Source: an archaeon
GTDB lineage: Archaea; Nanobdellota; Nanobdellia; Woesearchaeales; ARS49
NCBI GenBank assembly: GCA_020051845.1
Contig: JAGVQG010000057.1
Location: 1 to 57,742, forward strand
Direction: 5' to 3'
DNA length: 57,742 nt
The notes under the pieces are model-generated. The model ran no database searches and was not told the DNA's origin. It worked only from the letters and a program-made list of their open reading frames with translations. Within the stretch, counting starts at the first letter, position 1, and the number at the start of each line of letters is the position of its first letter. Position numbers and translations under genes: made by a program. Shown piece after piece: positions 1-8,956 of the stretch.

Positions 1-169
1 CATGCAAAGTCTGGGCATACCAACGACTCAAACGCTACGGAGAAACATAAATCACATCACACAGTCAAAACTTCGAACGAGTTATGCAACACGGCAATTC
101 AGAATAGAGTTCTGATTGGATGGTGTCCGCGTCTGTCAAGTCTTCACTCATTTCATTTTCCAGGACTGT

Positions 170-1417
170 TCAGAGATTCAGTCCCTTCCTCTTCGCCCGT
201 TCGATGGAGGCTTTCTTGAAAGCTACGAATTCCTCGATGAACTTGGAATTTTTGTGGGCCTCTAGGGCGGCGTCGAGCGCGCTGAACTCGTTGTTTTTCT
301 TCTTGTTCTTCGGCCTACGTTTATCGCCGTCTTTTGCGCTCCTGCTTTCTATCAGCCGACGCAGGGTCAGCCGCGCTTCCATCTCCGGTTCCCTGTCGAA
401 GTCCGGATTGTTGTCGAAGAATCTCTTGATCCCTTTCCTGTTCAGTCCGAAGCGCAGGTCGCGCACTGTTCCTTTCATGTAGTCGGCTATCGTGAATGGC
501 GGCACGTCGCGCGCTATGCCCAGGTTTGCCACGACGTATGATAGCGTGCCTATTTCGACGAACCTGTCGACCTTGACGGCTCCTGCGAGAGCCGCGTAGG
601 GATGCATCACCACGTGTCCTGCGAGCTTGCTACCTGAGCCGACGTGCGCGTTGCGCATCAGATGGCAGTCGTGCGCTATGTGGGTGTGGTCCTGTATGTC
701 CACGTGATCATCGAGCGTGGTGGTGTGGTCTTTGGACTCTTTCTTGAGCGTGCCTCTCGAGATTCTGCATCCTTCTTTGACGATGCATTCCTTTCCGAGG
801 ATGGTGTATGTGGGGCCGACAGTGGTCTTCCCTTTCTCTTCAGGATTTTGTCGCAGGTATTCCCTGACTTTCCTCAGTTCGGCTTGCCAGGTGTTGTCCT
901 GTGGGTGGACGCCGATCTCGCAGTTGTACAGTTGCGTTCCGTCGCCTATTTGGGTCCAATAGAATATCGTGGTGTTAGGGCCGATGAATGCGTCGTAGCC
1001 GATCTTGATGTTGTTGCCCAGCGCCGCGTTTATGCCGAGCTGTGATTCATTCCCTATGGTGACCGGTCCGCTGTAGGGCAGGCCTTTCTGGCGCATGCAA
1101 TTGATCTTGGATTGCGCGTCTATGGTGACGTTCTCTCCGATGTCCACAGGGAAGCCGTCGGCACGGATGATGCATTGCGAGTCGATGCTGGTGCCTCGTC
1201 TGATGCGCAGTTCAGAATCAGCGCCCTCGCCGCCCCAGAGCTCGGTGTTGTGGCCGAGTATGACTCCTGCCTCGATGCGTATGTTGCCGCACAGGTAGAC
1301 CACGCCGTTGATGCGGACGTCTTTGTCAACGCCCGCGGGCAGGGGGTCGCCGGGATGGTAGGCCTTAAGCTGTCGTGTGCGGTCTATGTCAGAATCGTAA
1401 ACTCCGCTGGCAACCAT
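170..1417 (-). CDS. LpxA-like hexapeptide-repeat (left-handed beta-helix) acyltransferase
   Basis: 415 aa. Residues about 35-315 show repeated [LIV]-G-x(4) hexapeptides (for example IEAGVILGHN, IGYDAFIGPN, VHIQ-like turns around HTHIAHDCHL), the mark of the left-handed beta-helix acyltransferases. The segment after the helix (RDLRFGLNRKGIKRFF) resembles the start of the LpxA C-terminal helical domain, but a further 70 or so charged residues follow, making it much longer than LpxA (about 260 aa). The likely role is transfer of an acyl or acetyl group to a nucleotide sugar in surface glycan synthesis. Lipid A is not expected in an archaeon, so true LpxA activity is doubtful. An AT-rich TATA-like stretch near 1442-1452 would place transcription start close to the ATG. 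Confidence 0.75.
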   Translation of the reverse strand: MVASGVYDSDIDRTRQLKAYHPGDPLPAGVDKDVRINGVVYLCGNIRIEAGVILGHNTELWGGEGADSELRIRRGTSIDSQCIIRADGFPVDIGENVTIDAQSKINCMRQKGLPYSGPVTIGNESQLGINAALGNNIKIGYDAFIGPNTTIFYWTQIGDGTQLYNCEIGVHPQDNTWQAELRKVREYLRQNPEEKGKTTVGPTYTILGKECIVKEGCRISRGTLKKESKDHTTTLDDHVDIQDHTHIAHDCHLMRNAHVGSGSKLAGHVVMHPYAALAGAVKVDRFVEIGTLSYVVANLGIARDVPPFTIADYMKGTVRDLRFGLNRKGIKRFFDNNPDFDREPEMEARLTLRRLIESRSAKDGDKRRPKNKKKNNEFSALDAALEAHKNSKFIEEFVAFKKASIERAKRKGLNL

Positions 1418-1491
1418 AATACTACTGTGAAGTGATTAAGCGAATAATAACCTTTCGTATATGAGATGCATTTCAAGCTTAATGTCCATAA

Positions 1492-1503
1492 CCTTTAAAA
1501 AGG
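1492..1503 (+). promoter_or_regulatory. TATA box of the thermosome gene
   Basis: The sequence CCTTTAAAAAGG has its centre near 1498, which predicts a start of transcription near 1524. A GTG at 1516 would lie upstream of this, so the chaperonin start must be the ATG at 1546, which is preceded by a purine-rich GGGGGA at 1532-1537. Confidence 0.65.
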
Positions 1504-1545
1504 GACCGTCGGCTGGTGACTTTAGAGAAACAGGGGGAATTTCAC

Positions 1546-3177
1546 ATGGGAAACCAAGTCCAACCGATATTCATACTGCCCGAAGGCACGCAACGCACGA
1601 CAGGCAGGAACGCGCAGCGCAACAACATAATGGCGGCCAAGCTTGTCGCTGAGACCGTCCGCACCACTCTTGGTCCCAAGGGCATGGACAAGATGATCGT
1701 CGACTCGCTCGGCGACATCACGGTCACCAATGACGGCGTCACGATCCTGGAAGAGATGAAGATCGAGCATCCTGCTGCGAAGATGCTTGTCGAGATCGCC
1801 AAGACCCAGGAGAACGAGGTCGGCGACGGGACCACGACCGCTGTCGTCATCGCAGGCGAACTGCTCCGTCTCGCAGAGGAATTGCTCGACAAGGATGTCC
1901 ATCCGACAGTCATCGCGCGCGGTTATCGTCTCGCGGCAGAGAAGTCATTGCAGGTCCTCAACGCCATGGCCGAAGAAGTCACCGAGAAGGAAGAGATCGT
2001 CCTCAAGAAGATCGCGGGCACCGCGATCACAGGCAAGGGCGCCGAGATCGCCAAGGATCATCTTGCAGCCATAGCTGTCGAGGCCGTGCGCCGCGTGGCT
2101 GACCACGTGGACGGCGAGTGGCGCTTCGACAAGGAGAACATCAAGCTCGAGAAGAAGGTGGGCGGCTCTGTCGAGGACACGCAGCTGATCGACGGTCTCG
2201 TCATCGAGAAGGAGGCAGTCCATCCTTCGATGCCAAAGCACGTTCAAGACGCCAAGATCGCGCTCATCGACGCGGCCATTGAGATCAAGGACACCGAGAT
2301 CGACGCCAAGATAGAGATAACAGACCCGTCCCAGATGCAGGGCTTCCTCGACCAGGAAGAGCGCATGATCCGGACCATGGTCGACAAGATCATAAAGTCG
2401 GGCGCGAACGTCGTCTTCTGCCAGAAGGGCATTGACGACATCGCGCAGCACTTCCTCGCAAAGGCCGGCGTCTACGCTGCCCGTCGCGTTAAGAAGAGTG
2501 ACATGGAGGCTCTTGCACGTGCTACCGGCGCGACGATCGTCAGCAACCTCGATGACCTGACAGCCAAGGACCTTGGCAAGGCAGGCGCTGTCGAGGAGCG
2601 CAAGATCGGCAGTGACGAGCTGACCTATGTCACCGGCTGCAAGAATCCCAAGAGCATAACGATACTTGTGCGCGGTGGCACAGAGCATGTCGTGGCAGAA
2701 GCCAGGCGCGCCATGACCGACGCTGTCGGCGATGTCGCGGCGTCATTGCGCACCGGTAAGATAGTCGCCGGCGCAGGCGCCTGCGAGATAGAGCTTGCCA
2801 AGGAGCTGCGCAAGTTCAGCGAGTCTTTGGAAGGCCGCGAGCAGCTTGCCGTCATGTCGTTTGCCGAGGCCATGGAAGTGATTCCACGGACGCTCGCAGA
2901 GAACGCAGGACTCGATCCGATCGATTGCATCACTGAATTGAAAGCCGCCCACGACAAGAAGCAGAAGTGGGCAGGCATCAATGTCTTCACAGGAAAGGTC
3001 ATGGACGCATGGAAAGCGGGCGTGCTCGAGCCTTTGAAGATCAAGACCCAGGCCATAAGCAGCGCTGCCGAGGTCGCGCAGATGATCCTGCGAATCGACG
3101 ACGTCATCGCAGGCGGTTCTGCACGGGGCGGCATGCCTCCTGGTGGAATGGGCGGCATGCCTCCGATGGATATGTGA
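1546..3177 (+). CDS. ths: Thermosome (group II chaperonin) subunit
   Basis: 543 aa from the ATG at 1546. This is a subunit of the cytosolic double-ring ATP-dependent folding machine of archaea. Visible hallmarks are the N-terminal [11 protein letters not shown] segment, the NDGVTIL strand, the ATP-binding GDGTTT motif, the apical-domain region and the C-terminal Gly/Met-rich tail ([16 protein letters not shown]). The length matches the family (about 540-550 aa). The start is chosen from the TATA position and the GGGGGA purine tract 9 nt upstream. The next small gene begins 7 nt after the stop and may be cotranscribed. Only one chaperonin subunit gene is seen here. Confidence 0.97.
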   Translation: MGNQVQPIFILPEGTQRTTGRNAQRNNIMAAKLVAETVRTTLGPKGMDKMIVDSLGDITVTNDGVTILEEMKIEHPAAKMLVEIAKTQENEVGDGTTTAVVIAGELLRLAEELLDKDVHPTVIARGYRLAAEKSLQVLNAMAEEVTEKEEIVLKKIAGTAITGKGAEIAKDHLAAIAVEAVRRVADHVDGEWRFDKENIKLEKKVGGSVEDTQLIDGLVIEKEAVHPSMPKHVQDAKIALIDAAIEIKDTEIDAKIEITDPSQMQGFLDQEERMIRTMVDKIIKSGANVVFCQKGIDDIAQHFLAKAGVYAARRVKKSDMEALARATGATIVSNLDDLTAKDLGKAGAVEERKIGSDELTYVTGCKNPKSITILVRGGTEHVVAEARRAMTDAVGDVAASLRTGKIVAGAGACEIELAKELRKFSESLEGREQLAVMSFAEAMEVIPRTLAENAGLDPIDCITELKAAHDKKQKWAGINVFTGKVMDAWKAGVLEPLKIKTQAISSAAEVAQMILRIDDVIAGGSARGGMPPGGMGGMPPMDM

Positions 3178-3184
3178 TCGGGAT

Positions 3185-3529
3185 ATGTACGAGAATAAAT
3201 TCCCGTCCGCTCCGGACGAAGTTCCCACGGTCTTCGATGTCAATGACGACCGTCATGTCCACTATAACTACCACGATGGACCGAAAAAGTTCTATCTTTT
3301 CTTCAACAGGGAATCAGGCATATTAAGGATATCGTCGAGCTTGCATGCATTGGAGCAGTTGGCCGAGATCGAGAGCGGCGTCAAGAAGGATGGGATAGTC
3401 CGGTTGCTTCTTCCGCCTAACAACAAGGAGTTAAGCTTGGTCGACGTGAGAGAGATGAGATATCGCTCGACAGCGGAAACCAATCTGAAAGGCGGCGATT
3501 ATCGTTCATCCGGCGTCAATCCGGGTTAG
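3185..3529 (+). CDS. Conserved-looking small protein, unknown function
   Basis: 114 aa starting MYENKFPSAP, 7 nt after the thermosome stop, so probably cotranscribed. I do not recognise the family. It is soluble, with no signal peptide or membrane segment. A mixed alpha/beta stretch (KKFYLFFNRESGILRIS) is followed by an acidic helix and a hydrophobic strand (GIVRLLLPPN). The frame remains open further upstream inside the thermosome gene, but that extension is a shadow of the Gly/Met tail and is not used. Confidence 0.6.
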   Translation: MYENKFPSAPDEVPTVFDVNDDRHVHYNYHDGPKKFYLFFNRESGILRISSSLHALEQLAEIESGVKKDGIVRLLLPPNNKELSLVDVREMRYRSTAETNLKGGDYRSSGVNPG

Positions 3530-3557
3530 TCGTGTTTTGTTTGTCTGTCACCAAACC

Positions 3558-3600
3558 TTTATAAATCCCGCCGAGTTAGGCTCGCTATAGAAAAAGGGTG
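3558..3600 (+). promoter_or_regulatory. TATA box and Shine-Dalgarno of the 3606 gene
   Basis: A clear TTTATAAA at 3558-3565 lies 41-48 nt before the ATG at 3606. A GGGTG element at 3596-3600 sits just upstream of that ATG. This transcript therefore has a leader, unlike many others in the window. Confidence 0.65.
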
Positions 3601-3605
3601 ATGTT

Positions 3606-4163
3606 ATGGCCGATGATGATGCTCAATGGTCTGCTCCGCAGGAAGAATACGAACTTGTTCCTTACAAGGAGATCAACGAACTCAAGGATGAATTGCACAA
3701 GCTGAAGGATTATCCTATCCCTAGCAGCAAGAAGCTCCAGGTGACGATGGACGAGCTCGCTTTGAAGCTCGACCGCATGACTGCTATTCTTGAGGAAGCG
3801 AGCCATGAGTTGCACGCCGAGGAAGGCGGCATGACTTTCCAGGAGAAGATGAGGCCTCTTCTCGAGAAGATGAACAAGATCCTCGAGCAGAACAGCGAGA
3901 TCGCGAAGGGCATCGTTGCCGTGGCCGATCTTGTCGAGGAACTCAAGGGCCGCCTTGAATCGGGTTTCATGGTGAAGGAGAATGTCTCTCCAGGCTTTAT
4001 GCCGCAGGAGCAGAGCGTCGCGCAGATGGCGCCGCCGTCCATGCAGTCTATGCCTGAGATGGGTTCGATGGGACCTCCTATGGGTTCGCCCATGGGCCAG
4101 CAGCCGCAGCCGTTGCCTGGCGTGATGCCTCCGCCCCCTCCTAAGAAAAAAGGATTTTTCTGA
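3606..4163 (+). CDS. Coiled-coil protein with Met/Pro-rich tail
   Basis: 185 aa, cytoplasmic, no signal peptide. Residues about 20-125 form amphipathic helices with heptad character (KEINELKDELHKLKDY; FQEKMRPLLEKMNKILEQN). Residues 130-185 are a low-complexity Met/Pro/Gly/Gln tail ending in a polyproline run and KKKGFF. The next gene, also coiled-coil, starts 2 nt after the stop, so the two probably form one operon and perhaps one complex. Such paired coiled-coil proteins of unknown function are familiar in DPANN genomes (from memory, not searched). No enzymatic motif is visible. Confidence 0.75.
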   Translation: MADDDAQWSAPQEEYELVPYKEINELKDELHKLKDYPIPSSKKLQVTMDELALKLDRMTAILEEASHELHAEEGGMTFQEKMRPLLEKMNKILEQNSEIAKGIVAVADLVEELKGRLESGFMVKENVSPGFMPQEQSVAQMAPPSMQSMPEMGSMGPPMGSPMGQQPQPLPGVMPPPPPKKKGFF

Positions 4164-4165
4164 TC

Positions 4166-4684
4166 ATGGCAGTTGATCCGCAAAAGGCGTTGTTGTACAA
4201 ACGCTATCTGGCGAAGTCCGCCAAGCGCATGCTCGACAGGGACGTGGCGCGCGAGCGTCTGCAGGCGCAGATCGATGAGCTACGCAAGATAGACTCCAAA
4301 GGTATGCAGGCGAAGATCGATGAATTGGAGCGCCGCATCGCCGATGCCGTGAGCCGCGAGACCACTTTGCGCACGCACCACCAGATGGAGGACTTGTTCC
4401 ATCGCAAGCTGCGTGACCGCATGTCGGAATTGGAAGGCAGGATCGACAAGTATCTCAAGACACGCGAGAGCAGGTTGCAGCGCATCACAGAGCTTGAGGA
4501 GAAGATCGCAGGCCGGCTTTCGAACAAGAACGAGATGGTCGAGGCATTGCGGATCGAGATAGTCCAGCTCGAGAAGATGTCGCAGGAGCTCGAGGGCGAG
4601 CCGAAGTCGGCCAAGAAGCTGAATAAAATACAGGATAAAATCAAGTCATTGAAGAAAGACATCGAAGCGAAGGCCGCTTCCTGA
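4166..4684 (+). CDS. Long coiled-coil protein
   Basis: 172 aa, nearly all charged heptads (RERLQAQIDELRKID, MQAKIDELERRIADA, ITELEEKIAGRLSNKNE). It is Lys-rich at the C-terminus, with no signal peptide or membrane segment. It starts 2 nt after the preceding coiled-coil gene, so the two are cotranscribed and probably translationally linked. A structural or scaffolding role is likely. I see no catalytic motif, and no specific family can be named from composition alone because coiled coils resemble one another. Confidence 0.75.
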   Translation: MAVDPQKALLYKRYLAKSAKRMLDRDVARERLQAQIDELRKIDSKGMQAKIDELERRIADAVSRETTLRTHHQMEDLFHRKLRDRMSELEGRIDKYLKTRESRLQRITELEEKIAGRLSNKNEMVEALRIEIVQLEKMSQELEGEPKSAKKLNKIQDKIKSLKKDIEAKAAS

Positions 4685-4700
4685 GCGATGTCGATTATTC

Positions 4701-4862
4701 TTAGATGTCCTTCGCCATTATCGTGCGTCTGCCGTTGGCTTCTGCGCGCTTGACAGCGTCCTTCACCATCTGTTCTACCTTCTGGTCGAGCGCGTCCGCG
4801 AAGTCTCCACCGACATTGATCTCGCCCACGATTTCCTTGATCTTAGATTTCACGATGATCAT
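4701..4862 (-). CDS. Very short histone-fold protein (DUF1931-like)
   Basis: 53 aa, starting MIIVKSKIKEIVGE and ending GRRTIMAKDI. The pattern of a short first helix, the NVGGDFADAL loop, a long helix (LDQKVEQMVKDAVKRAEAN) and then GRRTIMAKDI matches the second half of a histone fold, as in the archaeal DUF1931/CBFD-NFYB-HMF group. A probable role is DNA binding or chromatin. The gene is easy to miss because of its size. The reverse strand has a Shine-Dalgarno-like GAGGTG just upstream of the ATG, and AT-rich TATA candidates at 4891-4903. It is convergent with the coiled-coil operon, with a 16-nt gap. Confidence 0.8.
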   Translation of the reverse strand: MIIVKSKIKEIVGEINVGGDFADALDQKVEQMVKDAVKRAEANGRRTIMAKDI

Positions 4863-4960
4863 TGGTGCACCTCTGGCCGTCTAAAGCGTCTATAATACTT
4901 AAAGGTTGCCTTTATGGGGGTTGTTAGCTGCGGTGTTATTGTTTGCTGAGAACGTCACGC

Positions 4961-6643
4961 TCACTTGTTCGTGAACCAGAAGTGGTGGGTGTCCTTTTCC
5001 ACGCGGTCGAGCCTGCAGAATCCGAAGCGTTCGAATTGTATCACGTCGTCAACCTTCAATTCCTTGGCTCCTGGTTCGACGACGCCGTGCAGTGTCGTCG
5101 CGTCAGGCATCATGATATCTGCCTTGAGGTTTCCTTCGGCCGGTAGCCAGTGCATTATGCCGCCGCTTTTCTTGCGGTAGCTTTCGACGTCTTTGCTGTC
5201 GAAGACCAGTTTCTGTCCTTCCTTCCTGAAGTTGAGGCATTCCATCATGCGATAGAGTCGTCCTTCCTCGAGTTTGTTGAAGTCGTCTTCTGGCAATAGG
5301 AATTCCGTGCCTGTCTTCATTATGCGCTGGCCGCGTTCAGGATGGTCAGGGTGTCTGTGCAGTTCGACTGTCTGGGATGGCGCTCCTTCTATGCGCACTG
5401 AGATAGGGTTGGGTAAGAAGAACAGCCTGTCCGTCTTTCCATCGACGAGTTTCCTGCTGATCGCGGCCACTATGCTGTAGTCGAGTCTGACCTGGCCCTT
5501 GTCCCAGCCTAATTCATAGATGAGTTCCTTGAGCGCTTCTGGTCTTATGCCCCTGCGTCTGAGCGCGGCGACAGTCACCAGTCTAGGGTCGTCCCAGCCA
5601 AGGTATTCTCCGCTCTGGACTTTCTCACGGATCTCCCTGCCTTGGGTTATGCTGCCTATGACGTTGATCCTGCCGAACTGCAACACTTCCTGCGTCCGCA
5701 GGTCGAGCTTCTGCTTGATGAGGTTCTGCAGGTCTATGCGCTGGTCGAATTCGGCAGAGCGGAAGATGTGCGTGACGCCGTTTATGTCCTCGGCGATCGG
5801 GCTTTCGAAGTCGTACATCGGCCAGACCTTGTATTTCGTTCCGTGCCTGAAGTGGGGCGCTTCCACGATGCGCATTATCACTGGATCGCGTAGCGTTCCA
5901 TTCGGGTTCTGCATGTCGCCGACGAAGCGAAGCACGCACTTGCCCTCTCTGTGGGTTCCGTCGATCATCTTGCGCCAGTTGTCCAGGTTCTGGTCGACGC
6001 TGGCGTCGCGGCAGGCGCAGGCGATGCTTTTGAATCGTAGATCCCTCATCGTGTCCTGGTCGCAGAAGCAGACGTAGGCGTCCTTTTGTTTGATGAGGCG
6101 TTCCGCTTTCTCGTAGTAGGCGTCCATGTAATCCGATGCGTAGACTTCTTTGTCAGCGACCATTCCGAGCCACTTGAAATCCTCGCGCATGAAGTCGAGC
6201 GTCTCCTGGGTGCTTTTCTCGGGGTTGGTCTCTTCCCAGCGAAGTATGAACTTGCCGTCGTGCTCCTTGGCTTCAAGATAGTTGAGGAGCGCCGCGCAGA
6301 CATGGCCGAGGTGCATCGTCTTGCTCGGTTCTGGCGGGAAGCGTGTCACGACCTTGCCTTTCTCCATGCCTTCGAGTCTTGGCAGTTCCCGTGTCTTCTC
6401 CTCCTTGGGTTTTGGAGCGAGCAGTTCTGGAGCTGTCTTCTGCAACTCGGCCAGTTGAGCGTCGGGCTTCATCGCGTTGACTTCTTTTATGACAGCTGCT
6501 ATCTCTTTTGATAGCGTCTTCATGTCGTTCTTGGCATCAGGATGGTTTGCGATGACTCCGCCCACCACAGCGCCAGGATTGGCCTTTCCGCCGTACTTTA
6601 CGGCGTTGGCAAGAGCGAGCTTGCGTATGAGGGACTTGTCCAT
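4961..6643 (-). CDS. gltX: Glutamyl-tRNA synthetase, archaeal type
   Basis: 560 aa, the usual length for the non-discriminating archaeal GluRS of the GlnRS-like subclass. It charges tRNA-Glu, and in archaea also tRNA-Gln before amidation. The class I HIGH-type signature is PEPSKTMHLGH (about residues 104-114). The KMSKS-equivalent region is ISRKLVDGK. An N-terminal helical extension (residues 1-95) and a C-terminal beta-barrel anticodon-binding half follow the archaeal pattern. A TATA box TTTTATATA on the minus strand (6667-6675) is centred about 28 nt from the ATG, so the transcript should be almost leaderless. Confidence 0.96.
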   Translation of the reverse strand: MDKSLIRKLALANAVKYGGKANPGAVVGGVIANHPDAKNDMKTLSKEIAAVIKEVNAMKPDAQLAELQKTAPELLAPKPKEEKTRELPRLEGMEKGKVVTRFPPEPSKTMHLGHVCAALLNYLEAKEHDGKFILRWEETNPEKSTQETLDFMREDFKWLGMVADKEVYASDYMDAYYEKAERLIKQKDAYVCFCDQDTMRDLRFKSIACACRDASVDQNLDNWRKMIDGTHREGKCVLRFVGDMQNPNGTLRDPVIMRIVEAPHFRHGTKYKVWPMYDFESPIAEDINGVTHIFRSAEFDQRIDLQNLIKQKLDLRTQEVLQFGRINVIGSITQGREIREKVQSGEYLGWDDPRLVTVAALRRRGIRPEALKELIYELGWDKGQVRLDYSIVAAISRKLVDGKTDRLFFLPNPISVRIEGAPSQTVELHRHPDHPERGQRIMKTGTEFLLPEDDFNKLEEGRLYRMMECLNFRKEGQKLVFDSKDVESYRKKSGGIMHWLPAEGNLKADIMMPDATTLHGVVEPGAKELKVDDVIQFERFGFCRLDRVEKDTHHFWFTNK

Positions 6644-6692
6644 GATGTATCCGAGCAGAATGTCGCTATATAAAACTTGTCCGTGTCCGAAG

Positions 6693-6701
6693 TTTTATAA
6701 A
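6693..6701 (+). promoter_or_regulatory. TATA box of the 6744 gene, divergent from gltX promoter
   Basis: TTTTATAAA at 6693-6701 faces right. The gltX TATA at 6667-6675 faces left, so two divergent promoters fit in about 100 bp. A GAGGT element at 6730-6734 precedes the ATG at 6744. Confidence 0.6.
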
Positions 6702-6743
6702 CCAGGGTTATCACTGGATTTCATCAAAAGAGGTAATGCAACA

Positions 6744-7379
6744 ATGGCGCGCAATCCCGGACATGTTTCAATATCGAGGACTTCGCTTTACGTTCTCGCG
6801 GTCATCGCTGTCGTGGCTGGTGTGGTCGGGACTTATCTTTCAATCCAGCACGTGCAAAGCATAACCGGTCTTTACACTGGTTTGTCCCAGGTCGGTTCCA
6901 TATCTTTCAACGAACAGGGAGTCATGTCATTGCGCTTGACAGATGCGTCTTCTTCGTTCGGAAACATAACTTCCAATAACAGCGGCGTGTGCGTCGTCAC
7001 GACAGAAGGGCCTGTGATGAGCGGTATTAATTGTTACAAGACAGGAGGTCCTGATCCGATGACCGTCAACAACGACGGCAACTTGAACATCACAGTCACC
7101 ATCAACGCGACAGGTTTCAGTCTAGGGACAGGCGGCGGCCAGGCTTTCAAGGCCACGGAAGGCGCGCCAGGCATCTGCGCCTTGTCTTTGGCATCTTCGT
7201 ATGTTTCGTTGCCGTCTTCCACGCCAGCTTTGGTCTGTGATCAGCTCAAATTCTCGGACGGTGTGGATGATCTGACCATCGACATCCGTCTCACTGTCGG
7301 TGAGGACTTGCAGCCTGGCAACCAGACAGAGAATGTCACGCTCTGGGCTTGCTTGGCTGGTTCAGGCAGTTGTCCTTGA
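6744..7379 (+). CDS. Secreted or membrane-anchored protein of unknown function
   Basis: 211 aa from the ATG at 6744, chosen because a GAGGT lies 9 nt upstream and the TATA box is at 6693-6701; the open frame further upstream is antisense to gltX. Residues about 14-34 (LYVLAVIAVVAGVVGTYLSI) are a hydrophobic signal anchor. The rest is Ser/Thr/Asn/Gly-rich with predicted beta strands and several N-x-S/T sequons (for example NNSG, NITV, NATG, NVTL), suggesting an extracellular domain. Cysteines (C-V-V, N-C-Y, I-C-A, V-C-D, A-C-L) could form disulphides. The triple thioredoxin-like protein encoded downstream may act in the same compartment. Confidence 0.7.
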   Translation: MARNPGHVSISRTSLYVLAVIAVVAGVVGTYLSIQHVQSITGLYTGLSQVGSISFNEQGVMSLRLTDASSSFGNITSNNSGVCVVTTEGPVMSGINCYKTGGPDPMTVNNDGNLNITVTINATGFSLGTGGGQAFKATEGAPGICALSLASSYVSLPSSTPALVCDQLKFSDGVDDLTIDIRLTVGEDLQPGNQTENVTLWACLAGSGSCP

Positions 7380-7457
7380 TCAGCTTGTTTTTCAACACTG
7401 GTCGGTTATCAATGCCCGTGCACAAACTTTATATACGACGATGGTGGCCGTCGGGAT

Positions 7458-7661
7458 ATGAAAAAGGAAATCGTGACTATGGTTCTGGTGGTGCTTGTCG
7501 TCATAGCTGTCGTGCAAGCGGTTCAGTTCAACACTCTCAAGGCTAAGGTCAGCGAGAAGTTCGCGACGCCTACCGCCGCGGTTGTGGCGCAGCCCACTGA
7601 TGGCGACGTCGACACAGCGCCAGAAGTTGTGCCTGAAGCCGTGCCTGAAGTCGCTGAGTGA
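7458..7661 (+). CDS. Small single-pass membrane protein
   Basis: 67 aa. Residues 4-23 form one transmembrane helix (IVTMVLVVLVVIAVVQAVQF), followed by a short charged part and an acidic Pro/Val/Ala/Glu tail (PEVVPEAVPEVAE). A TATA box TTTATATA at 7428-7435 is centred 26 nt before the ATG, so the mRNA should start at the ATG itself. The next gene, which has a similar membrane helix, begins 12 nt downstream after a strong GGAGGG, so the two form an operon. Function unknown; it may be a partner of the thioredoxin-like protein. Confidence 0.7.
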   Translation: MKKEIVTMVLVVLVVIAVVQAVQFNTLKAKVSEKFATPTAAVVAQPTDGDVDTAPEVVPEAVPEVAE

Positions 7662-7673
7662 GGAGGGATCACT

Positions 7674-8831
7674 ATGAACAAGCTCAACCTGAATTTCGTT
7701 AATATGTTGCTGGTCGCCGTCCTTGCGGTCGTTCTTTTGGTGAACGTCATATCGATCGCAGGCGTCAACACGCTCATCAAGTCGCCGCCGAACGTGACCG
7801 TTACTGCCGCGAGTCCTACCATCGAGGTCATAGCGATCAAGGAGGATTCCTGTGCTGACTGCGCCGATGTTCAGCAGATCATCGATTCACTCAAGCAATC
7901 AGGCCAGGTGACTGTCTCCAAGGACACGGTCCTGTCTTCGACTGACAAGGACGCGCAGGCGCTCATCACCAAGTACACGATCACAAGATTACCTGTTATA
8001 ATGATGAAGGGCGACATCGACAAGCTTCCGGAGAACCCGATGCTTGAGAAGTCGGGCGACGTCATGCTGCTGCGCCAGCTTCCTCCGCCTTACTTTGACA
8101 TCGCCACCAAGAAGGTCAAGGGCCTGGTCGACGTGACATATCTGACCGCTCCGCTGTGCCAGAAGTGCGCGGATATAACGCTGCTCTCCAAGCAGTTGGG
8201 AACAGCGGGTGTCGTCATGGGCAAGGAGACCAGTGTGGTCTACGATTCGGATGACGGCAAGGCTTTGGTCAAGAAGTACAACCTGACCGGCGTGCCTACG
8301 GCGATTTTCTCGCCCGATGCCAAGGAATACCAGATCTTCGAGCAGGCATGGCAGACAGCGGGCACAGTGGCCGACGATGGCTCCTACGTGCTGCGACAGC
8401 TTATGCCGCCGTATATCGACATCAAGACCGACAAGCTCAGGGGTTTCGTCGACGTGGTCTACCTGTCTGACAAGTCCTGCGCCGACTGCTACAACGCGTC
8501 CATGCACAAGACGATACTTGTCCAGAACTTCGGCCTCGCTGTCGACAAGGAGACGGACTATGATGTCGCGAGCGCCGACGGCGCCAAGCTTGTCAAGAGC
8601 TACAACATCACTTCTGTGCCTACGGTCATCCTGTCAGGGGACATCGGTGCATACCCGTCGCTGGGCCAGGCCTGGGAACAGGTGGGCACTGTCGAGAAGG
8701 ACGGTTCGCTCATCTTCCGCAATATAGCCCTGTTGCAGGTCGCCTACAAGGATCTTGCGACAGGAAAGGTAGTGCCAGCGTCAGCCGCTCCGGAAGTCGC
8801 GCCTGAAGACACCGTCGATACGACAGAGTGA
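7674..8831 (+). CDS. Membrane-anchored protein with three tandem thioredoxin-like CxxC domains
   Basis: 385 aa. Residues 11-31 are a transmembrane or signal-anchor helix. Three homologous units follow, each with a CxxC motif (C60-A-D-C63, C162-Q-K-C165, C269-A-D-C272) and, 40-50 residues later, a predicted cis-proline loop (TRLPVIMM near P107, TGVPTAIFS near P208, TSVPTVILS near P316). A conserved LPPPYFDI / MPPYIDI linker separates the units. The C-terminus is an acidic Pro/Ala tail. The architecture suggests an extracytoplasmic disulphide oxidoreductase or redox relay for secreted Cys-containing proteins, several of which occur in this window. The CADC dipeptide is unusual, so the redox potential cannot be guessed. 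Confidence 0.85.
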   Translation: MNKLNLNFVNMLLVAVLAVVLLVNVISIAGVNTLIKSPPNVTVTAASPTIEVIAIKEDSCADCADVQQIIDSLKQSGQVTVSKDTVLSSTDKDAQALITKYTITRLPVIMMKGDIDKLPENPMLEKSGDVMLLRQLPPPYFDIATKKVKGLVDVTYLTAPLCQKCADITLLSKQLGTAGVVMGKETSVVYDSDDGKALVKKYNLTGVPTAIFSPDAKEYQIFEQAWQTAGTVADDGSYVLRQLMPPYIDIKTDKLRGFVDVVYLSDKSCADCYNASMHKTILVQNFGLAVDKETDYDVASADGAKLVKSYNITSVPTVILSGDIGAYPSLGQAWEQVGTVEKDGSLIFRNIALLQVAYKDLATGKVVPASAAPEVAPEDTVDTTE

Positions 8832-8832
8832 T

Positions 8833-8862
8833 TGTTTTTTTGTTTTATTATATTTTTATTCT
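8833..8862 (+). terminator. T-rich terminator after the thioredoxin-like gene
   Basis: Directly after the TGA lies an interrupted run of thymines (TTTTTTTG, TTTTA, ATTTTTATT), the usual archaeal intrinsic terminator form. No gene is seen between here and 8957. Confidence 0.6.
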
Positions 8863-8956
8863 GCGTTCTTTAGGGTTTGGATTGAAGCTGATCAATGATT
8901 AGGTCTGATAGAAGAATGCTGAAAGGTCGTTATTTGATCCAGAACGATATTGTCCT

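Noticed and set aside
1-169. A possible short frame of about 37 codons from position 2
   Set aside because: No promoter, no Shine-Dalgarno, no recognisable sequence. I see nothing supported in this stretch.
1516-1545. GTG start for the thermosome at 1516
   Set aside because: The predicted transcription start is near 1524, after this GTG, and the ATG at 1546 has a Shine-Dalgarno-like GGGGGA.
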